NCBI RefSeq assembly: GCF_001189915.1
Contig: NZ_LFLS01000003.1
Coordinates: 62,001 to 126,000 of the forward strand
Direction of reading: 5' to 3'
Source: Herbaspirillum autotrophicum
GTDB lineage: Bacteria > Pseudomonadota > Gammaproteobacteria > Burkholderiales > Burkholderiaceae_D
Length of the DNA: 64,000 nucleotides
In this document: one piece after another, positions 1 to 10,899 of the stretch
Numbering within the stretch: the first letter of the stretch is position 1
Layout of the letters: each line of letters opens with the position of its first letter
Made by a program: the position numbers and the translations under genes
The notes under the pieces: model-generated
Database searches by the model: none
What the model saw: the letters and a program-made list of their open reading frames with translations, nothing else
Told to the model about the DNA's origin: nothing

Positions 1-758
<758 letters not shown>

Positions 759-776
759 TTATTCGCAGCCGGCTGA

Positions 777-2771
777 TCAGGCGAGGACCAGCTTGACCTT
801 GTTCACCACGTTTTCCACGGTGAAGCCGAAGTGCTTGAACAAAACGCCGGCAGGTGCCGATTCGCCGAATGTATCAATCCCGATCACGGCGCCTTCCAGA
901 CCCACATATTTGTACCAGAATGCTGTCACGCCGGCTTCAATCGCCACGCGCGGCACGCCGTGCTGCAGAACGCCGGCCTTGTAGGCTGCATCCTGACGAT
1001 CAAACACATCGGTGCTTGGCATCGACACCACGCGCACAGCAATGCCTTGCGCTGTCAGTTCGTCGGCCGCTTTCACTGCCAGTTCGATTTCGGAACCGGT
1101 GGCGATCAGGATGACCTTGGCATCCTTGGCGTCCTTGAGAATATAGCCACCGCGACGCACGCCATCGATCTGTGCCGGCGTACGTTCCTGATATGGCAGG
1201 TTCTGACGCGAGAAGATCAGGGTGCTCGGACCATCCGCCCGCTTGACGGCCTGCTCCCACGCAATCGCCGATTCCACGGTATCGCACGGGCGCCAGTTGT
1301 CCAGATTCGGGATCAGGCGCAGGCTCGACACGTGTTCCACCGATTGATGGGTCGGACCATCTTCGCCGAGGCCGATCGAGTCATGCGTGAACACGAACAG
1401 TGAACGGATTTTCATCAGTGCCGCCATGCGCAATGCATTGCGGCTGTAATCGGAGAATGTCAGGAAGGTCGCGCCGAACGGGATATAACCGCCGTGCAGG
1501 GCAATACCGTTCATGATCGCGCTCATGCCGAATTCGCGCACACCGTAGTTGATGTGATTACCAGCCTGATCGGCGCGCACCGCAACCGACTCTTTCCAGT
1601 TGGTCAGGTTGGAACCGGTCAGATCGGCCGAGCCGCCGAGGAATTCAGGCAACACTTGTGCATAAGCCTGAATCGCATTCTGGCTGGCTTTGCGGGTAGC
1701 AATGTTTTCTTTCTTTTCGACCGTAGCGGCAAGATATGCCTGCACGGTCTGATCAAACGTTGCCGGCAAATCACCCTTGATGCGGCGCGCCAGTTCGGCG
1801 GCTTGCTCTGGATACTTGGACTGATAGCTCTGGAACAGCTTGTTCCAGTCGCCTTCGAGCTGCTTGCCCTGCTCCTTGGCATCCCATGCCGAATAAATGT
1901 CGGCAGGAATTTCAAACGGTGCCGAAGTCCAGCCCAGCGCTTCACGCACGGCCGCGATTTCCTTGTCGCCCAATGCCGCGCCGTGCACCTTGTCGGTACC
2001 AGCCAGATTTGGCGAACCCTTGCCGATCACGGTCTTGCAGCAGATCAGGGTCGGCTTGTCGGCCAGCTTGGCCTGGTGAATGGCCGCATTGACGGCTTCC
2101 ACACTGTGACCGTCGACCGCCGGAATCACGTTCCAGCCATACGACTCGAAACGCTTCGGGGTATCGTCCTTGAACCAGCCTTCGACATGACCGTCGATGG
2201 AAATGCCGTTGTCGTCGTACAGCACGATCAGCTTGGACAAGCGCAGCGTGCCGGCGAGCGAACAGGCTTCGTGGGAAATACCTTCCATCAGGCAACCGTC
2301 GCCGACGAACGCGTAAGTGTAGTGATCGACCACTGCCAGATCAGGCTTGTTGAATTCCGCTGCCAGCAGTTTTTCTGCCAGCGCCATGCCGACCGCGTTG
2401 GTCACGCCCTGACCCAATGGGCCGGTAGTGGTTTCGATACCCGGTGTAATGTGGACTTCCGGATGGCCGGCAGTCTTGGAGTGCAATTGGCGGAAGTTCT
2501 TGATTTCATCCATCGACAGGTCGTAACCGGTCAGATGCAGCAACGCGTAGTGCAACATCGAACCATGTCCGTTTGACAACACGAAGCGATCACGGTTGCT
2601 CCACTGCGGATTGGCCGGATTGTGGCGATAGTGCTTGGCCCACAATGCAACAGCGATTTCCGCCATTCCCATCGGCATGCCTGGGTGCCCTGAATTTGCT
2701 TTTTGTACTGCATCCATTGCCAAAGCGCGGATTGCGTTGGCCATCTTGTCGGTTGGGAGTGTGGAAGTCAT
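777..2771 (-). CDS. tkt: Transketolase
   Basis: Thiamine-diphosphate enzyme that moves two-carbon ketol units between sugar phosphates in the pentose phosphate pathway. At 664 residues it matches the usual transketolase length. The sequence shows the N-terminal substrate site ([10 protein letters not shown], about residue 26), the TPP-binding region with GDGCLMEG (about residue 157), and the pyrimidine domain with [10 protein letters not shown] and the C-terminal [14 protein letters not shown]. The ATG at 2771 opens directly into the conserved helix [19 protein letters not shown]. It lies upstream of gap on the same strand, and rsmE diverges from it across a 226-bp gap in which I see nothing else. 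Confidence 0.98.
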   Translation of the reverse strand: MTSTLPTDKMANAIRALAMDAVQKANSGHPGMPMGMAEIAVALWAKHYRHNPANPQWSNRDRFVLSNGHGSMLHYALLHLTGYDLSMDEIKNFRQLHSKTAGHPEVHITPGIETTTGPLGQGVTNAVGMALAEKLLAAEFNKPDLAVVDHYTYAFVGDGCLMEGISHEACSLAGTLRLSKLIVLYDDNGISIDGHVEGWFKDDTPKRFESYGWNVIPAVDGHSVEAVNAAIHQAKLADKPTLICCKTVIGKGSPNLAGTDKVHGAALGDKEIAAVREALGWTSAPFEIPADIYSAWDAKEQGKQLEGDWNKLFQSYQSKYPEQAAELARRIKGDLPATFDQTVQAYLAATVEKKENIATRKASQNAIQAYAQVLPEFLGGSADLTGSNLTNWKESVAVRADQAGNHINYGVREFGMSAIMNGIALHGGYIPFGATFLTFSDYSRNALRMAALMKIRSLFVFTHDSIGLGEDGPTHQSVEHVSSLRLIPNLDNWRPCDTVESAIAWEQAVKRADGPSTLIFSRQNLPYQERTPAQIDGVRRGGYILKDAKDAKVILIATGSEIELAVKAADELTAQGIAVRVVSMPSTDVFDRQDAAYKAGVLQHGVPRVAIEAGVTAFWYKYVGLEGAVIGIDTFGESAPAGVLFKHFGFTVENVVNKVKLVLA

Positions 2772-2997
2772 GTCGGTGTCAAAGAGTTGCAGAGTTGCGG
2801 CCGGAGAAGTTGCGATCAGACAACAATGCGCCCAGTCTTCGGCCTACTATTACAGAGCCAAGTATTTTACCAGAGAGCGCGCTGAAGAATTAAAATCTGA
2901 AATCGCCGGGAAGGCCCAAAATCTCTGGCAGCGGCTAATCGCAGACGATCATCGGACGCTCTTGCCGCTTGCTGTCATCTGTATCAGGATATTCATC

Positions 2998-3723
2998 ATG
3001 CCGCGCTTTTATTGTCCGGATGCCATGACCATTGGCATGGAACTCGCGTTACCGGAGCAGGTTTCGCATCACATTCAGGTATTGCGCCTGCAACCCGGTG
3101 CAGCGGTCACGCTGTTCAATGGTGCCGGCGGCGAATACACCGCCAGCATTACCCGGCTCGAAAAAAAACGGGTTCACGTTGAACTGAAAACATTCTCCGC
3201 CCGCGAAGCCGAGTTGCCCTATGCCCTCATGCTGGCGCAGGCATTGCCGGAAGCCGGCAAGATGGACTGGATCATCGAGAAGTCCGTGGAGCTGGGCGTT
3301 ACCGCCATCCAGCCGCTGTCTGCCCAGCGTTGCGTGGTCAGGCTCAACAGCGAGCGCGCAGAGAAAAAGCAATTGCACTGGCAAGGCATCATCAACGCCG
3401 CAGCCGAACAAAGCGGCCGCAACCGGCTGGCGCAACTGGCGCCACTCAATGATTTCAATAGCTGGATTGCCCAGAGCGATTTGCACAAACGCGTGCTGTT
3501 GTCGCCGCGCGCGCAGCAACCGCTGTCCGATTGGGCGCGGCATCAGCCGGCACAGGCGGTGGGCCTGATGGTCGGCCCGGAAGGCGGCTTTACCGAAGCC
3601 GAAGAAAATCTGGCGGTCGCCAACGGCGCACTGATGCTGTCAATGGGGCCGCGCATTTTACGGACTGAAACCGCTGGCCTGAGTGCCATGGCGGCACTCA
3701 ATGCGATTTGGGGCGAGATGTGA
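2998..3723 (+). CDS. rsmE: 16S rRNA (uracil-1498-N3)-methyltransferase
   Basis: SPOUT-class methyltransferase that methylates N3 of U1498 in 16S rRNA. The ATG at 2998 gives MPRFYCPDAMTIGMELALPE and a 241-residue protein, the usual RsmE size. The open frame continues upstream to 2635, but that part is antisense to tkt and is not protein-like. An N-terminal PUA-like barrel is followed by the SPOUT fold with KMDWIIEKSVELGVTAIQPL and the knot signature GLMVGPEGGFTEAEE, then LSMGPRILRTETA, which holds the cofactor-binding loop. It diverges from tkt and appears monocistronic. Confidence 0.96.
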   Translation: MPRFYCPDAMTIGMELALPEQVSHHIQVLRLQPGAAVTLFNGAGGEYTASITRLEKKRVHVELKTFSAREAELPYALMLAQALPEAGKMDWIIEKSVELGVTAIQPLSAQRCVVRLNSERAEKKQLHWQGIINAAAEQSGRNRLAQLAPLNDFNSWIAQSDLHKRVLLSPRAQQPLSDWARHQPAQAVGLMVGPEGGFTEAEENLAVANGALMLSMGPRILRTETAGLSAMAALNAIWGEM

Positions 3724-3949
3724 GCGCCCAAAGGTAATCGAGAAGGTGATCATCAAATGATGGACATCGATATCGACAATCTGCTGCCGGAAAACATGCT
3801 TTTTAAATAACATTTGTACAACTTTCCTGATTCCCGATATATTGCTGATGGCGGCATTGCAATCCTCGCAAATAGCCGTACAGCAACGGTTTCCCCCCCT
3901 TGCAGCAACCACTCGCGTTGCTGCAAATCATCTTACTCAGGAGAATGCA

Positions 3950-4369
3950 ATGGGCTTACTCGACAGCGTACTTGGCGCACTGAATCAACAGGGCGGCAAC
4001 GATCCCAAAGCGGCGCTGATTCAAGCCGCGTTATCCATGCTGAACAATTCCGGTGGCGGTCTGGGCGGCTTGCTCAGCAACCTGCAAAATGCCGGCCTCG
4101 GCCACATTGCCGATTCATGGGTCGGCACCGGTGAAAACAAACCGATTTCCGGCGATCAGGTGCAGCAGGCCATCGGCGAAGACAAACTGAGCGAACTGGC
4201 ACAGGCTGCCGGTCTGTCGCAAGTTGATACGGCCGGACATCTGGCGCAGATTCTGCCGGGCCTGGTGGACAAACTGACTCCCGCCGGCAAGGTGCCGGAA
4301 GCAGGCAGCGACCTGTCCTCTGAACTGGGCGGGCTGCTGAGCGGCTTGCTGGGCTCTTCACGCGCCTGA
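3950..4369 (+). CDS. YidB-family protein (DUF937)
   Basis: Small 139-residue protein of the YidB/DUF937 family, whose biochemical role is not established. It starts at the ATG at 3950 (MGLLDSVLGALNQQGG), preceded by a CAGGAG Shine-Dalgarno. A longer frame from 3842 has no such support. The N-terminus is rich in Gly/Leu/Asn (NNSGGGLGGLLSNLQNAGLG), followed by the family's conserved SWVGTGENKPISGDQVQQAI and a C-terminal Gly-Leu-rich tail. There is no signal peptide or membrane segment. It is flanked by gaps of more than 200 bp and looks monocistronic. Confidence 0.9.
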   Translation: MGLLDSVLGALNQQGGNDPKAALIQAALSMLNNSGGGLGGLLSNLQNAGLGHIADSWVGTGENKPISGDQVQQAIGEDKLSELAQAAGLSQVDTAGHLAQILPGLVDKLTPAGKVPEAGSDLSSELGGLLSGLLGSSRA

Positions 4370-4394
4370 ACACCACCGCGCACTGCAACACGCT

Positions 4395-4436
4395 ATCCGG
4401 CCGTTGCCGTCGTTTCGACGACCGCAACGGCCGGAT
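4395..4436. repeat. Perfect 13-bp inverted repeat (hairpin)
   Basis: Positions 4395-4407 (ATCCGGCCGTTGC) are the exact reverse complement of 4424-4436. A second small stem (CGTCG/CGACG) lies inside the loop. It sits 26 bp after the YidB-family stop, where a terminator would be expected, but no T-run follows on either strand. It is a structured 3' end or a factor-dependent terminator. Confidence 0.6.
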
Positions 4437-4543
4437 CAGCATCAACACCGCAAACATGTCAAAACAGTCAACTATTGCCACACCCGGATCAGCCGGACGA
4501 ATTTGATTGGCACGGCAATACAAGGAAACTTCCCGAAAGCATC

Positions 4544-4549
4544 TATAAT
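4544..4549 (+). promoter_or_regulatory. Putative -10 box of the ribF operon
   Basis: A perfect TATAAT lies 38 bp before the ribF ATG. The matching -35 region is weak (CAAGGA at 4521-4526 with 17-bp spacing), so only the -10 is convincing. Confidence 0.4.
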
Positions 4550-4587
4550 GGGAGGTTTTTGCGACAGAACCACTTTCCTCTTCTTCC

Positions 4588-5565
4588 ATGAAGGTATTTC
4601 GCGGACTTCCCAATGCTGAATCGCGCGCCCCGTGCGCCTTGACGATCGGCAACTTCGACGGCGTGCACCGTGGCCACCAGGCGCTGCTGGCGCAAGTGCG
4701 CGAGGCCGCCTCACGCCTCGGCCTCGACGCGGCGGTCATGACCTTCGAGCCTCATCCGCGTGAATTCTTTGCGCAACGCGCCGGCATGCCCGAAAAGGCA
4801 CCGCAACGCATTGCCAATCTGCGCGACAAGTTGCAGTCACTGGCCAACGCCGGTATCGACCGCGTCATCGTCGAACATTTCAGCAGCAATTTCGCGGGAC
4901 TGTCGCCACAAGACTTCATCGAAAAAATCCTGCTGCAAGGATTGCATGTGCGCTGGCTGCTGGTCGGCGAAGATTTCTGCTTCGGCGCCAAGCGCGCCGG
5001 CAATATCGCCACCCTGATCGAAGCCGGCAAGAAATATGGCTTTGAAGTGCACACCATGCCGAATGTGAACAATCAGGGCGTGCGCATCTCCTCGTCATCA
5101 GTGCGCACCGCACTGGCCGCCGGCGATTTTGAGCATGCCCGGCAATTGCTGGGACATCCGTATGCCATCTCGGGACATGTCATCCACGGCAAAAAGCTCG
5201 GTCGCAGCATCGGCTTTCCGACACTGAACATGCGCGTTGGCCACAAACGTCCTGCCCTGAGCGGCATCTTTGTAGTGCAGGTACACGGTCTGGGGCCGCA
5301 ACCGCTGCCGGCGGTCGCCAGTCTCGGCGTGCGTCCTACCGTGGATGACAGCGGCCGCGTGCTGCTCGAAACGCATGTATTCGACTTCAACCAACACTGT
5401 TACGGCAAACTGCTGCGCATTGAATTTCTCAAGAAATTGCGCGACGAAGAAAAGTACGTCGATTTGCCGACACTGACCGCCGCCATCGAACGCGACGCCG
5501 TCAACGCCCGCGCCTACTTTACCGAACAGGCGAGTTTCGCCATTTCTGCAACAGATCGAATTTGA
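4588..5565 (+). CDS. ribF: Bifunctional riboflavin kinase / FAD synthetase
   Basis: Makes FMN from riboflavin and then FAD from FMN and ATP, in the cytosol. It has 325 residues, the usual RibF length. The N-terminal nucleotidyltransferase (FAD synthetase) domain is marked by TIGNFDGVHRGHQALL near residue 19 and the ISSSSVRTALAAGDFEHA segment. The C-terminal flavokinase barrel is marked by VIHGKKLGRSIGFPTLNM (about residue 200) and the acidic LETHVFDFN strand. It opens a forward gene run with ileS and lspA (gaps of about 90 and 65 bp), the common proteobacterial ribF-ileS-lspA order. Confidence 0.97.
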   Translation: MKVFRGLPNAESRAPCALTIGNFDGVHRGHQALLAQVREAASRLGLDAAVMTFEPHPREFFAQRAGMPEKAPQRIANLRDKLQSLANAGIDRVIVEHFSSNFAGLSPQDFIEKILLQGLHVRWLLVGEDFCFGAKRAGNIATLIEAGKKYGFEVHTMPNVNNQGVRISSSSVRTALAAGDFEHARQLLGHPYAISGHVIHGKKLGRSIGFPTLNMRVGHKRPALSGIFVVQVHGLGPQPLPAVASLGVRPTVDDSGRVLLETHVFDFNQHCYGKLLRIEFLKKLRDEEKYVDLPTLTAAIERDAVNARAYFTEQASFAISATDRI

Positions 5566-5654
5566 CGCTGGTCAACCCTGATTGCCGGCCGGTACTCCCG
5601 GCCTCTCGCCCTGCCCGACGGCACGGCCCCATGGAATTTAATTGAAGAAAATTT

Positions 5655-8546
5655 ATGTCCAACGAACCGACAAAACCGAACAAGCCTGCAAAGCAAGAAG
5701 GCAAGACCCCGAGCAAATATCCGGTCAACATGACCGAAACCGCGTTTCCGATGCGCGGCGACCTGGCCAGGCGCGAACCGCAATGGGTCAAGGAATGGCA
5801 ATCCCGGAAAGTTTATAACCGCATCCGCAAGGCATCCGCCAACCGGCCCAAGTTCATCCTGCATGACGGTCCGCCGTATGCCAACGGTGAAATCCATCTG
5901 GGCCACGCAGTCAACAAGATCCTCAAGGACATGATCGTCAAGGCGCGCAACATGGCGGGTTTCGATGCCCAATATGTGCCGGGCTGGGATTGCCATGGCA
6001 TGCCGATCGAAATCCAGATCGAAAAGAAATACGGCAAGAATCTGCCGATCGCCGAAGTGCAGGCCAAGGCCCGCGCGTATGCCAATGAACAGATCGAATT
6101 GCAAAAAAAGGATTTCATCCGGCTCGGCGTACTGGGCGAATGGGACAACCCATACAAGACCATGAATTTCTCGAACGAAGCGGATGAACTGCGCGCGCTC
6201 GGCACCATTCTGGAAAAGGGTTTCGTCTATCGCGGCCTGAAGCCGGTCAACTGGTGTTTCGATTGCGGTTCGGCGCTGGCCGAAGCAGAGGTCGAGTATC
6301 AGGACAAACGCGACCCGGCCATCGATGTCGGCTTTGCGTTTGCCGAGCCGGCCAAGATCGCTGCTGCATTCGGTCTGTCCGCATTGCCGACCGAACAGGG
6401 TTACATCGTCATCTGGACCACCACGCCCTGGACCATCCCGTCCAATCAGGCGCTCAATGTCCATCCCGAATTCGATTACGCGCTGGTGCAAACCGAACGC
6501 AACGGCGAACCGCTGCTGCTGATCCTTGCCAACGATCTGGTCGAAGCCAGCCTGCAACGCTACGGCCTGCAAGGCAAAGTGATCGCCACCACCAAGGGCG
6601 AAGCGTTGTCGCTGATCAGTTTCAAACATCCGCTGGCGAAAGCCGACAGCGGCTATGACCGTTTGTCGCCAATCTATCTGGGCGACTATGTCACGGCGGA
6701 CAGCGGTACCGGTATCGTCCACTCGGCACCGGCCTACGGTATCGAAGACTTTATCTCCTGCAAAGCACATGGCATGAAGGATGATGACTTCATCAATCCG
6801 GTCATGGGCGACGGTCGTTACGCCTCGTGGTTGCCGCTGTTTGCCGGCATGACCATCTGGGAAGCGTCGAAGCCGATCTGCTCCGCACTGGATGCTGCCG
6901 GATCTTTATTCAAGCTGGTCATGTTCGATCACAGCTACATGCATTGCTGGCGTCATAAAACACCGATCATCTACCGTGCCACATCACAGTGGTTCGCCAG
7001 CATGGACAACACGCCGAAAGATGGCGGCGCCAGCTTGCGCGAAACGGCGCTGGCGGCAATTGAAGCGACGGCGTTTTATCCGTTGTGGGGCAAAGCCCGG
7101 TTGCACGGCATGATCGCCAACCGGCCCGACTGGACGCTGTCGCGTCAACGGCAATGGGGCGTGCCGATGGCCTTCTTCGTGCACAAGGAAACCGGCGAAC
7201 TGCATCCGCGTACACCGGAATTGCTGGAACAAGTCGCCCAACGCATCGAACAGCATGGCATCGAAGCCTGGCAAACGCTGGACCCGAAAGAGTTGCTCGG
7301 CGATGAAGCCGACCTGTATCTGAAAAACAAGGATACGCTGGACGTCTGGTTCGACTCCGGCACCACGCATCAGACCGTCATCCGCGGTTCGCACAAGCAG
7401 GAATTGCAATTCCCGGCCGACCTGTATCTGGAAGGTTCGGACCAGCATCGCGGCTGGTTCCATTCGTCGCTGCTGACCTCTTCCATGCTCAATGGCTGCG
7501 CGCCCTACAAGGCCTTGCTGACGCACGGCTTCGTGGTCGACGGCGAAGGCCGCAAGATGTCGAAGTCGCTCAAGAATGGCGTCGAGCCTCAAAAGGTAGC
7601 CGATTCGCTGGGCGCGGAAATCCTGCGTCTGTGGGTGGCTTCCAGCGACTACTCGGGCGAAATCTCGATCTCCGATGAAATCCTCAAGCGTGTCGTGGAA
7701 GCCTATCGTCGCATCCGCAATACCTTGCGCTTCCTGCTGGCCAACACCTCCGACTTCGTGCCGGCCACGCATGCCGTGCCGGTGGCCGAGATGCTGGAAA
7801 TCGATCGCTACGCCATCGCCGACATGGCGGCGCTGCAAAAAGATATTCTGGCGCATTACGATGCTTACGAATTCCATCCGGTGGTATCCAAGCTGCAAAT
7901 GTATTGCTCGGAAGATCTCGGCGGGTTCTACCTCGACATCCTCAAAGACCGGCTGTACACCAGCGGCGTCAACTCGCCCGCGCGCCGTTCGGCGCAAACC
8001 GCGATCTGGCACATCACGCAATCGCTGCTGCGCCTGATCGCGCCGACGCTGTCGTTCACGGCGGAAGAGGCGTGGTCATTCTTCGCCGACAAGGAAGCCT
8101 TTGCCGCCAGCGATGAAACCATCTTCACGCAGACTTACTACACCTTGCCGGAAGTCGCCGATGGCGAGCAATTGCTGGCCAAGTTCAAGCTGTTGCATGA
8201 AGTGCGCGCCACCGTCACCAAGCAGTTGGAAGAAGTGCGCATGGCCGGCAACATCGGTTCCTCGTTGCAGGCCGAAGTGGAACTCAAGGTCGATGCCGGC
8301 AAATATGCCCTGCTGCAAAGTCTCGGCGATGACCTGAAGTTCGTGCTGATCACGTCTGCCGCCAAGGTGACGCAAGTCGCCAGCGCTGCTGAAGAAACCA
8401 TCATCGTGACGCCATCGACCGAGCAAAAATGCGAACGCTGCTGGCATTACCGCGCCGATGTCGGCTCACACCCGGAACACCCGGGCCTGTGCGGACGCTG
8501 CGAATCCAATCTGTTCGGCCAGGGCGAATCGCGCCACTTTGCCTGA
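5655..8546 (+). CDS. ileS: Isoleucyl-tRNA synthetase
   Basis: Class I aminoacyl-tRNA synthetase that charges tRNA-Ile, 963 residues. The HIGH-type motif is IHLGHA within [14 protein letters not shown] (about residue 74) and the KMSKS loop is [11 protein letters not shown] (about residue 632). Between them lies the CP1 editing domain with [13 protein letters not shown]. The C-terminus carries the bacterial zinc finger CERCWHY...GLCGRCESN. The ATG at 5655 is followed by a lysine-rich leader. It lies between ribF and lspA. Confidence 0.98.
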   Translation: MSNEPTKPNKPAKQEGKTPSKYPVNMTETAFPMRGDLARREPQWVKEWQSRKVYNRIRKASANRPKFILHDGPPYANGEIHLGHAVNKILKDMIVKARNMAGFDAQYVPGWDCHGMPIEIQIEKKYGKNLPIAEVQAKARAYANEQIELQKKDFIRLGVLGEWDNPYKTMNFSNEADELRALGTILEKGFVYRGLKPVNWCFDCGSALAEAEVEYQDKRDPAIDVGFAFAEPAKIAAAFGLSALPTEQGYIVIWTTTPWTIPSNQALNVHPEFDYALVQTERNGEPLLLILANDLVEASLQRYGLQGKVIATTKGEALSLISFKHPLAKADSGYDRLSPIYLGDYVTADSGTGIVHSAPAYGIEDFISCKAHGMKDDDFINPVMGDGRYASWLPLFAGMTIWEASKPICSALDAAGSLFKLVMFDHSYMHCWRHKTPIIYRATSQWFASMDNTPKDGGASLRETALAAIEATAFYPLWGKARLHGMIANRPDWTLSRQRQWGVPMAFFVHKETGELHPRTPELLEQVAQRIEQHGIEAWQTLDPKELLGDEADLYLKNKDTLDVWFDSGTTHQTVIRGSHKQELQFPADLYLEGSDQHRGWFHSSLLTSSMLNGCAPYKALLTHGFVVDGEGRKMSKSLKNGVEPQKVADSLGAEILRLWVASSDYSGEISISDEILKRVVEAYRRIRNTLRFLLANTSDFVPATHAVPVAEMLEIDRYAIADMAALQKDILAHYDAYEFHPVVSKLQMYCSEDLGGFYLDILKDRLYTSGVNSPARRSAQTAIWHITQSLLRLIAPTLSFTAEEAWSFFADKEAFAASDETIFTQTYYTLPEVADGEQLLAKFKLLHEVRATVTKQLEEVRMAGNIGSSLQAEVELKVDAGKYALLQSLGDDLKFVLITSAAKVTQVASAAEETIIVTPSTEQKCERCWHYRADVGSHPEHPGLCGRCESNLFGQGESRHFA

Positions 8547-8610
8547 TCCACGCCGTCCTGCGTTGCACTGAGTGCATCGCGGGACGGCACCACGTTCCTT
8601 CTATCACACC

Positions 8611-9111
8611 ATGGCAACCAAAAAACGTTCCCTCTCTTCCTCCGGCAATTCGCTGCTGCCCTGGCTGGGCATCGCTACCATCATCCTGTTGCTGGATCAG
8701 CTCTCCAAGATCACCATCACGAAGCTGTTCCATTACGGTGAATCAATGGCGGTCACGTCGTTCTTCAATCTGGTACTGGTGTATAACAAGGGTGCGGCGT
8801 TCAGCTTTCTGTCGTCGGAATCCGGCTGGCAGCGCCATTTCTTTACCGTCATCGGCATCGGCGCCGCGATTTATATCATCTACCTGCTGCGGCGTCATGC
8901 CGGTCAGCGCATGTTTTGCTGGGCGCTGGCCCTGATTCTCGGCGGCGCAATCGGCAATGTGATCGACCGTATCGTCTATGGTCATGTGATCGACTTTCTC
9001 GACGTTTATGTTGGCCGCTGGCACTGGCCCGCTTTCAACATCGCCGACAGCGCCATTTGCATCGGTGCGATACTGTTTGTCGTGGACGAACTGCGCCGCG
9101 TAGGAAAATAG
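8611..9111 (+). CDS. lspA: Lipoprotein signal peptidase II
   Basis: Inner-membrane aspartic protease that removes the signal peptide from diacylglyceryl-modified prolipoproteins. The chosen ATG at 8611 ([16 protein letters not shown]) gives 166 residues, typical of LspA. A frame extending to 8572 adds 13 residues with no support. Four hydrophobic segments are visible. The catalytic aspartates lie in [15 protein letters not shown] and [12 protein letters not shown]. Its likely substrates in this window include the M48-like, patatin and efflux outer-membrane lipoproteins. Confidence 0.97.
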   Translation: MATKKRSLSSSGNSLLPWLGIATIILLLDQLSKITITKLFHYGESMAVTSFFNLVLVYNKGAAFSFLSSESGWQRHFFTVIGIGAAIYIIYLLRRHAGQRMFCWALALILGGAIGNVIDRIVYGHVIDFLDVYVGRWHWPAFNIADSAICIGAILFVVDELRRVGK

Positions 9112-9190
9112 GCGCGGCGACCGGCGCGGACAGCACCGGCCCCATCATCGGCGCCGAACTTCATTGCAATATCATTCCGGGAGCAGCAAC

Positions 9191-10390
9191 ATGGATCTCG
9201 CTGGCAAAAAAATCTTACTCGGCCTGACCGGCGGCGTCGCCTGCTACAAAGCGGCCGAACTGGCACGCGGTCTCGGCAAGGCCGGCGCTTCGGTGCAAGT
9301 CGTGATGACGCAGGCTGCCACCCGGTTCATCACCCCGGTGACGATGCAGGCGCTGACCGGCAACACGGTCTATACCGACCAGTGGGATGCGCGCATCGCC
9401 AACAACATGCCGCACATCGATCTGACGCGCGGCATCGACGCCATCGTGATCGTGCCCTGCTCCACCGATTTCATTTTCAAACTGGCGCACGGCGCCTGCG
9501 ACGATCTGCTGTCCACCTTGTGCATTGCGCGCCCGGCCGGGGTGCCGTTGCTGGTAGCGCCGGCCATGAATGTGGAAATGTGGCAGAACCCGGCTACCCA
9601 GCGCAATGTCGAGCAAATCCGCCGCGATGGCATTCTGCTGCTGGGCCCTGAAGCCGGCGCCCAGGCCTGCGGCGAAACCGGTCTCGGAAGGATGCTGGAG
9701 CCGGCGCAACTGCTGGAAGAAATCGTTGCCGCGTTTCAAACCAAGGTACTGGCCGGCCGCCGCGTGTTGCTGACCGCCGGCCCCACGTTCGAACCGATTG
9801 ATCCGGTACGTGGCATCACCAATCTGTCCTCCGGGAAAATGGGTTACGCATTGGCGCGTGCAGCGCGCGAGGCTGGCGCCGAAGTCGTACTGATCTCCGG
9901 TCCGACCGCACTCGATACGCCTTATGGCGTGCAACGCATCGACGTTCAGACCGCACGCGACATGCATGCCGCAGTCCACGGCAACGTCAGCGGGCAGGAC
10001 ATTTTCATCGCGGTGGCTGCCGTCGCCGACTGGCGGGTGGCCAATGTCAGCGATCAGAAACTGAAAAAGCAAGCCGACGGCCAGGCGCCGCAGCTGGCGT
10101 TCGAGCAAAACCCGGACATTCTGGCGGAGGTTGCCGCGTTGGAAACACGGCCCTATTGCGTTGGCTTTGCCGCCGAATCAGAAAACCTGGAACAACACGG
10201 CGCCGCCAAACGCCTGAAGAAAAACATTCCGCTGCTGGTCGGCAATATCGGTCACCAGACCTTTGGCAAAGATGACAACGCCTTGCTGCTGTTCGACGCC
10301 CGGGGCCATGTGGCGCTGCCGCGCGCCGATAAACAAACGCTGGCGCGCCAACTGATACGCGAAATAGCACGCCGCCTCAGCGCTGCCTGA
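9191..10390 (+). CDS. coaBC: Phosphopantothenoylcysteine decarboxylase / phosphopantothenate-cysteine ligase
   Basis: Bifunctional coenzyme A biosynthesis enzyme that ligates cysteine to 4'-phosphopantothenate (CoaB) and then decarboxylates the product (CoaC, FMN-dependent). It has 399 residues from the ATG at 9191, preceded by GGGAGC. The CoaC half begins KKILLGLTGGVACYKAAEL and contains the flavin-site NMPHIDL and PAMNVEMW motifs. The CoaB half starts near residue 190 with LLTAGPTFEPIDPVRGITN and has the AAVADWRV segment. It sits between lspA and dut, as in many proteobacteria where coaBC and dut are paired. Confidence 0.97.
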   Translation: MDLAGKKILLGLTGGVACYKAAELARGLGKAGASVQVVMTQAATRFITPVTMQALTGNTVYTDQWDARIANNMPHIDLTRGIDAIVIVPCSTDFIFKLAHGACDDLLSTLCIARPAGVPLLVAPAMNVEMWQNPATQRNVEQIRRDGILLLGPEAGAQACGETGLGRMLEPAQLLEEIVAAFQTKVLAGRRVLLTAGPTFEPIDPVRGITNLSSGKMGYALARAAREAGAEVVLISGPTALDTPYGVQRIDVQTARDMHAAVHGNVSGQDIFIAVAAVADWRVANVSDQKLKKQADGQAPQLAFEQNPDILAEVAALETRPYCVGFAAESENLEQHGAAKRLKKNIPLLVGNIGHQTFGKDDNALLLFDARGHVALPRADKQTLARQLIREIARRLSAA

Positions 10391-10438
10391 CAAGCGCTCT
10401 GCGGCCCACCCCTTACCTTCACTTTCAGCACGAAGCAC

Positions 10439-10888
10439 ATGAAAACCATTGATATCAAAATTCTCGATCCACGCATGCAAGACCAATTGCCGGCGTATGC
10501 CACCGGCGGCAGCGCCGGACTCGATCTGCGCGCCTGCCTGGAAGCCCCGTTGACGATTGCGCCGGGTGCCACGCATCTGATTCCGACCGGCCTCGCGATT
10601 CATATCGCCGATCCCGGCTATGCAGCCATGATTCTGCCGCGCAGCGGTCTCGGCCACAAACACGGCATCGTGCTCGGCAATCTGGTCGGACTGATTGATT
10701 CTGACTATCAAGGACAATTGATGGTCTCGACATGGAACCGTGGTCAAGCCGAATTTGTCTTAAATCCCATGGAACGTCTGGCGCAACTGGTCATCGTTCC
10801 GGTATTGCAAGTCGGATTCAATATCGTCGAAGAATTCGATTCCAGCGAACGTGGCGCGGGCGGCTTCGGCAGCACCGGCAAACACTAA
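10439..10888 (+). CDS. dut: dUTP diphosphatase
   Basis: Trimeric dUTPase that hydrolyses dUTP to dUMP and pyrophosphate, keeping uracil out of DNA and feeding dTMP synthesis. It has 149 residues. The conserved dUTPase motifs are visible in order: [42 protein letters not shown], and the C-terminal P-loop-like motif [12 protein letters not shown]. The stop codon overlaps an ATG of the next gene's frame (TAATG at 10886-10890), suggesting cotranscription with the M48-like lipoprotein gene. Confidence 0.98.
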   Translation: MKTIDIKILDPRMQDQLPAYATGGSAGLDLRACLEAPLTIAPGATHLIPTGLAIHIADPGYAAMILPRSGLGHKHGIVLGNLVGLIDSDYQGQLMVSTWNRGQAEFVLNPMERLAQLVIVPVLQVGFNIVEEFDSSERGAGGFGSTGKH

Positions 10889-10899
10889 TGGAGAACTTG

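Noticed and set aside
3757..3810. Short peptide frame MMDIDIDNLLPENMLFK after rsmE, whose DIDIDN recalls the TssB motif
   Set aside because: Only 17 codons, with no further TssB similarity. The match is a few acidic residues and is best taken as chance.
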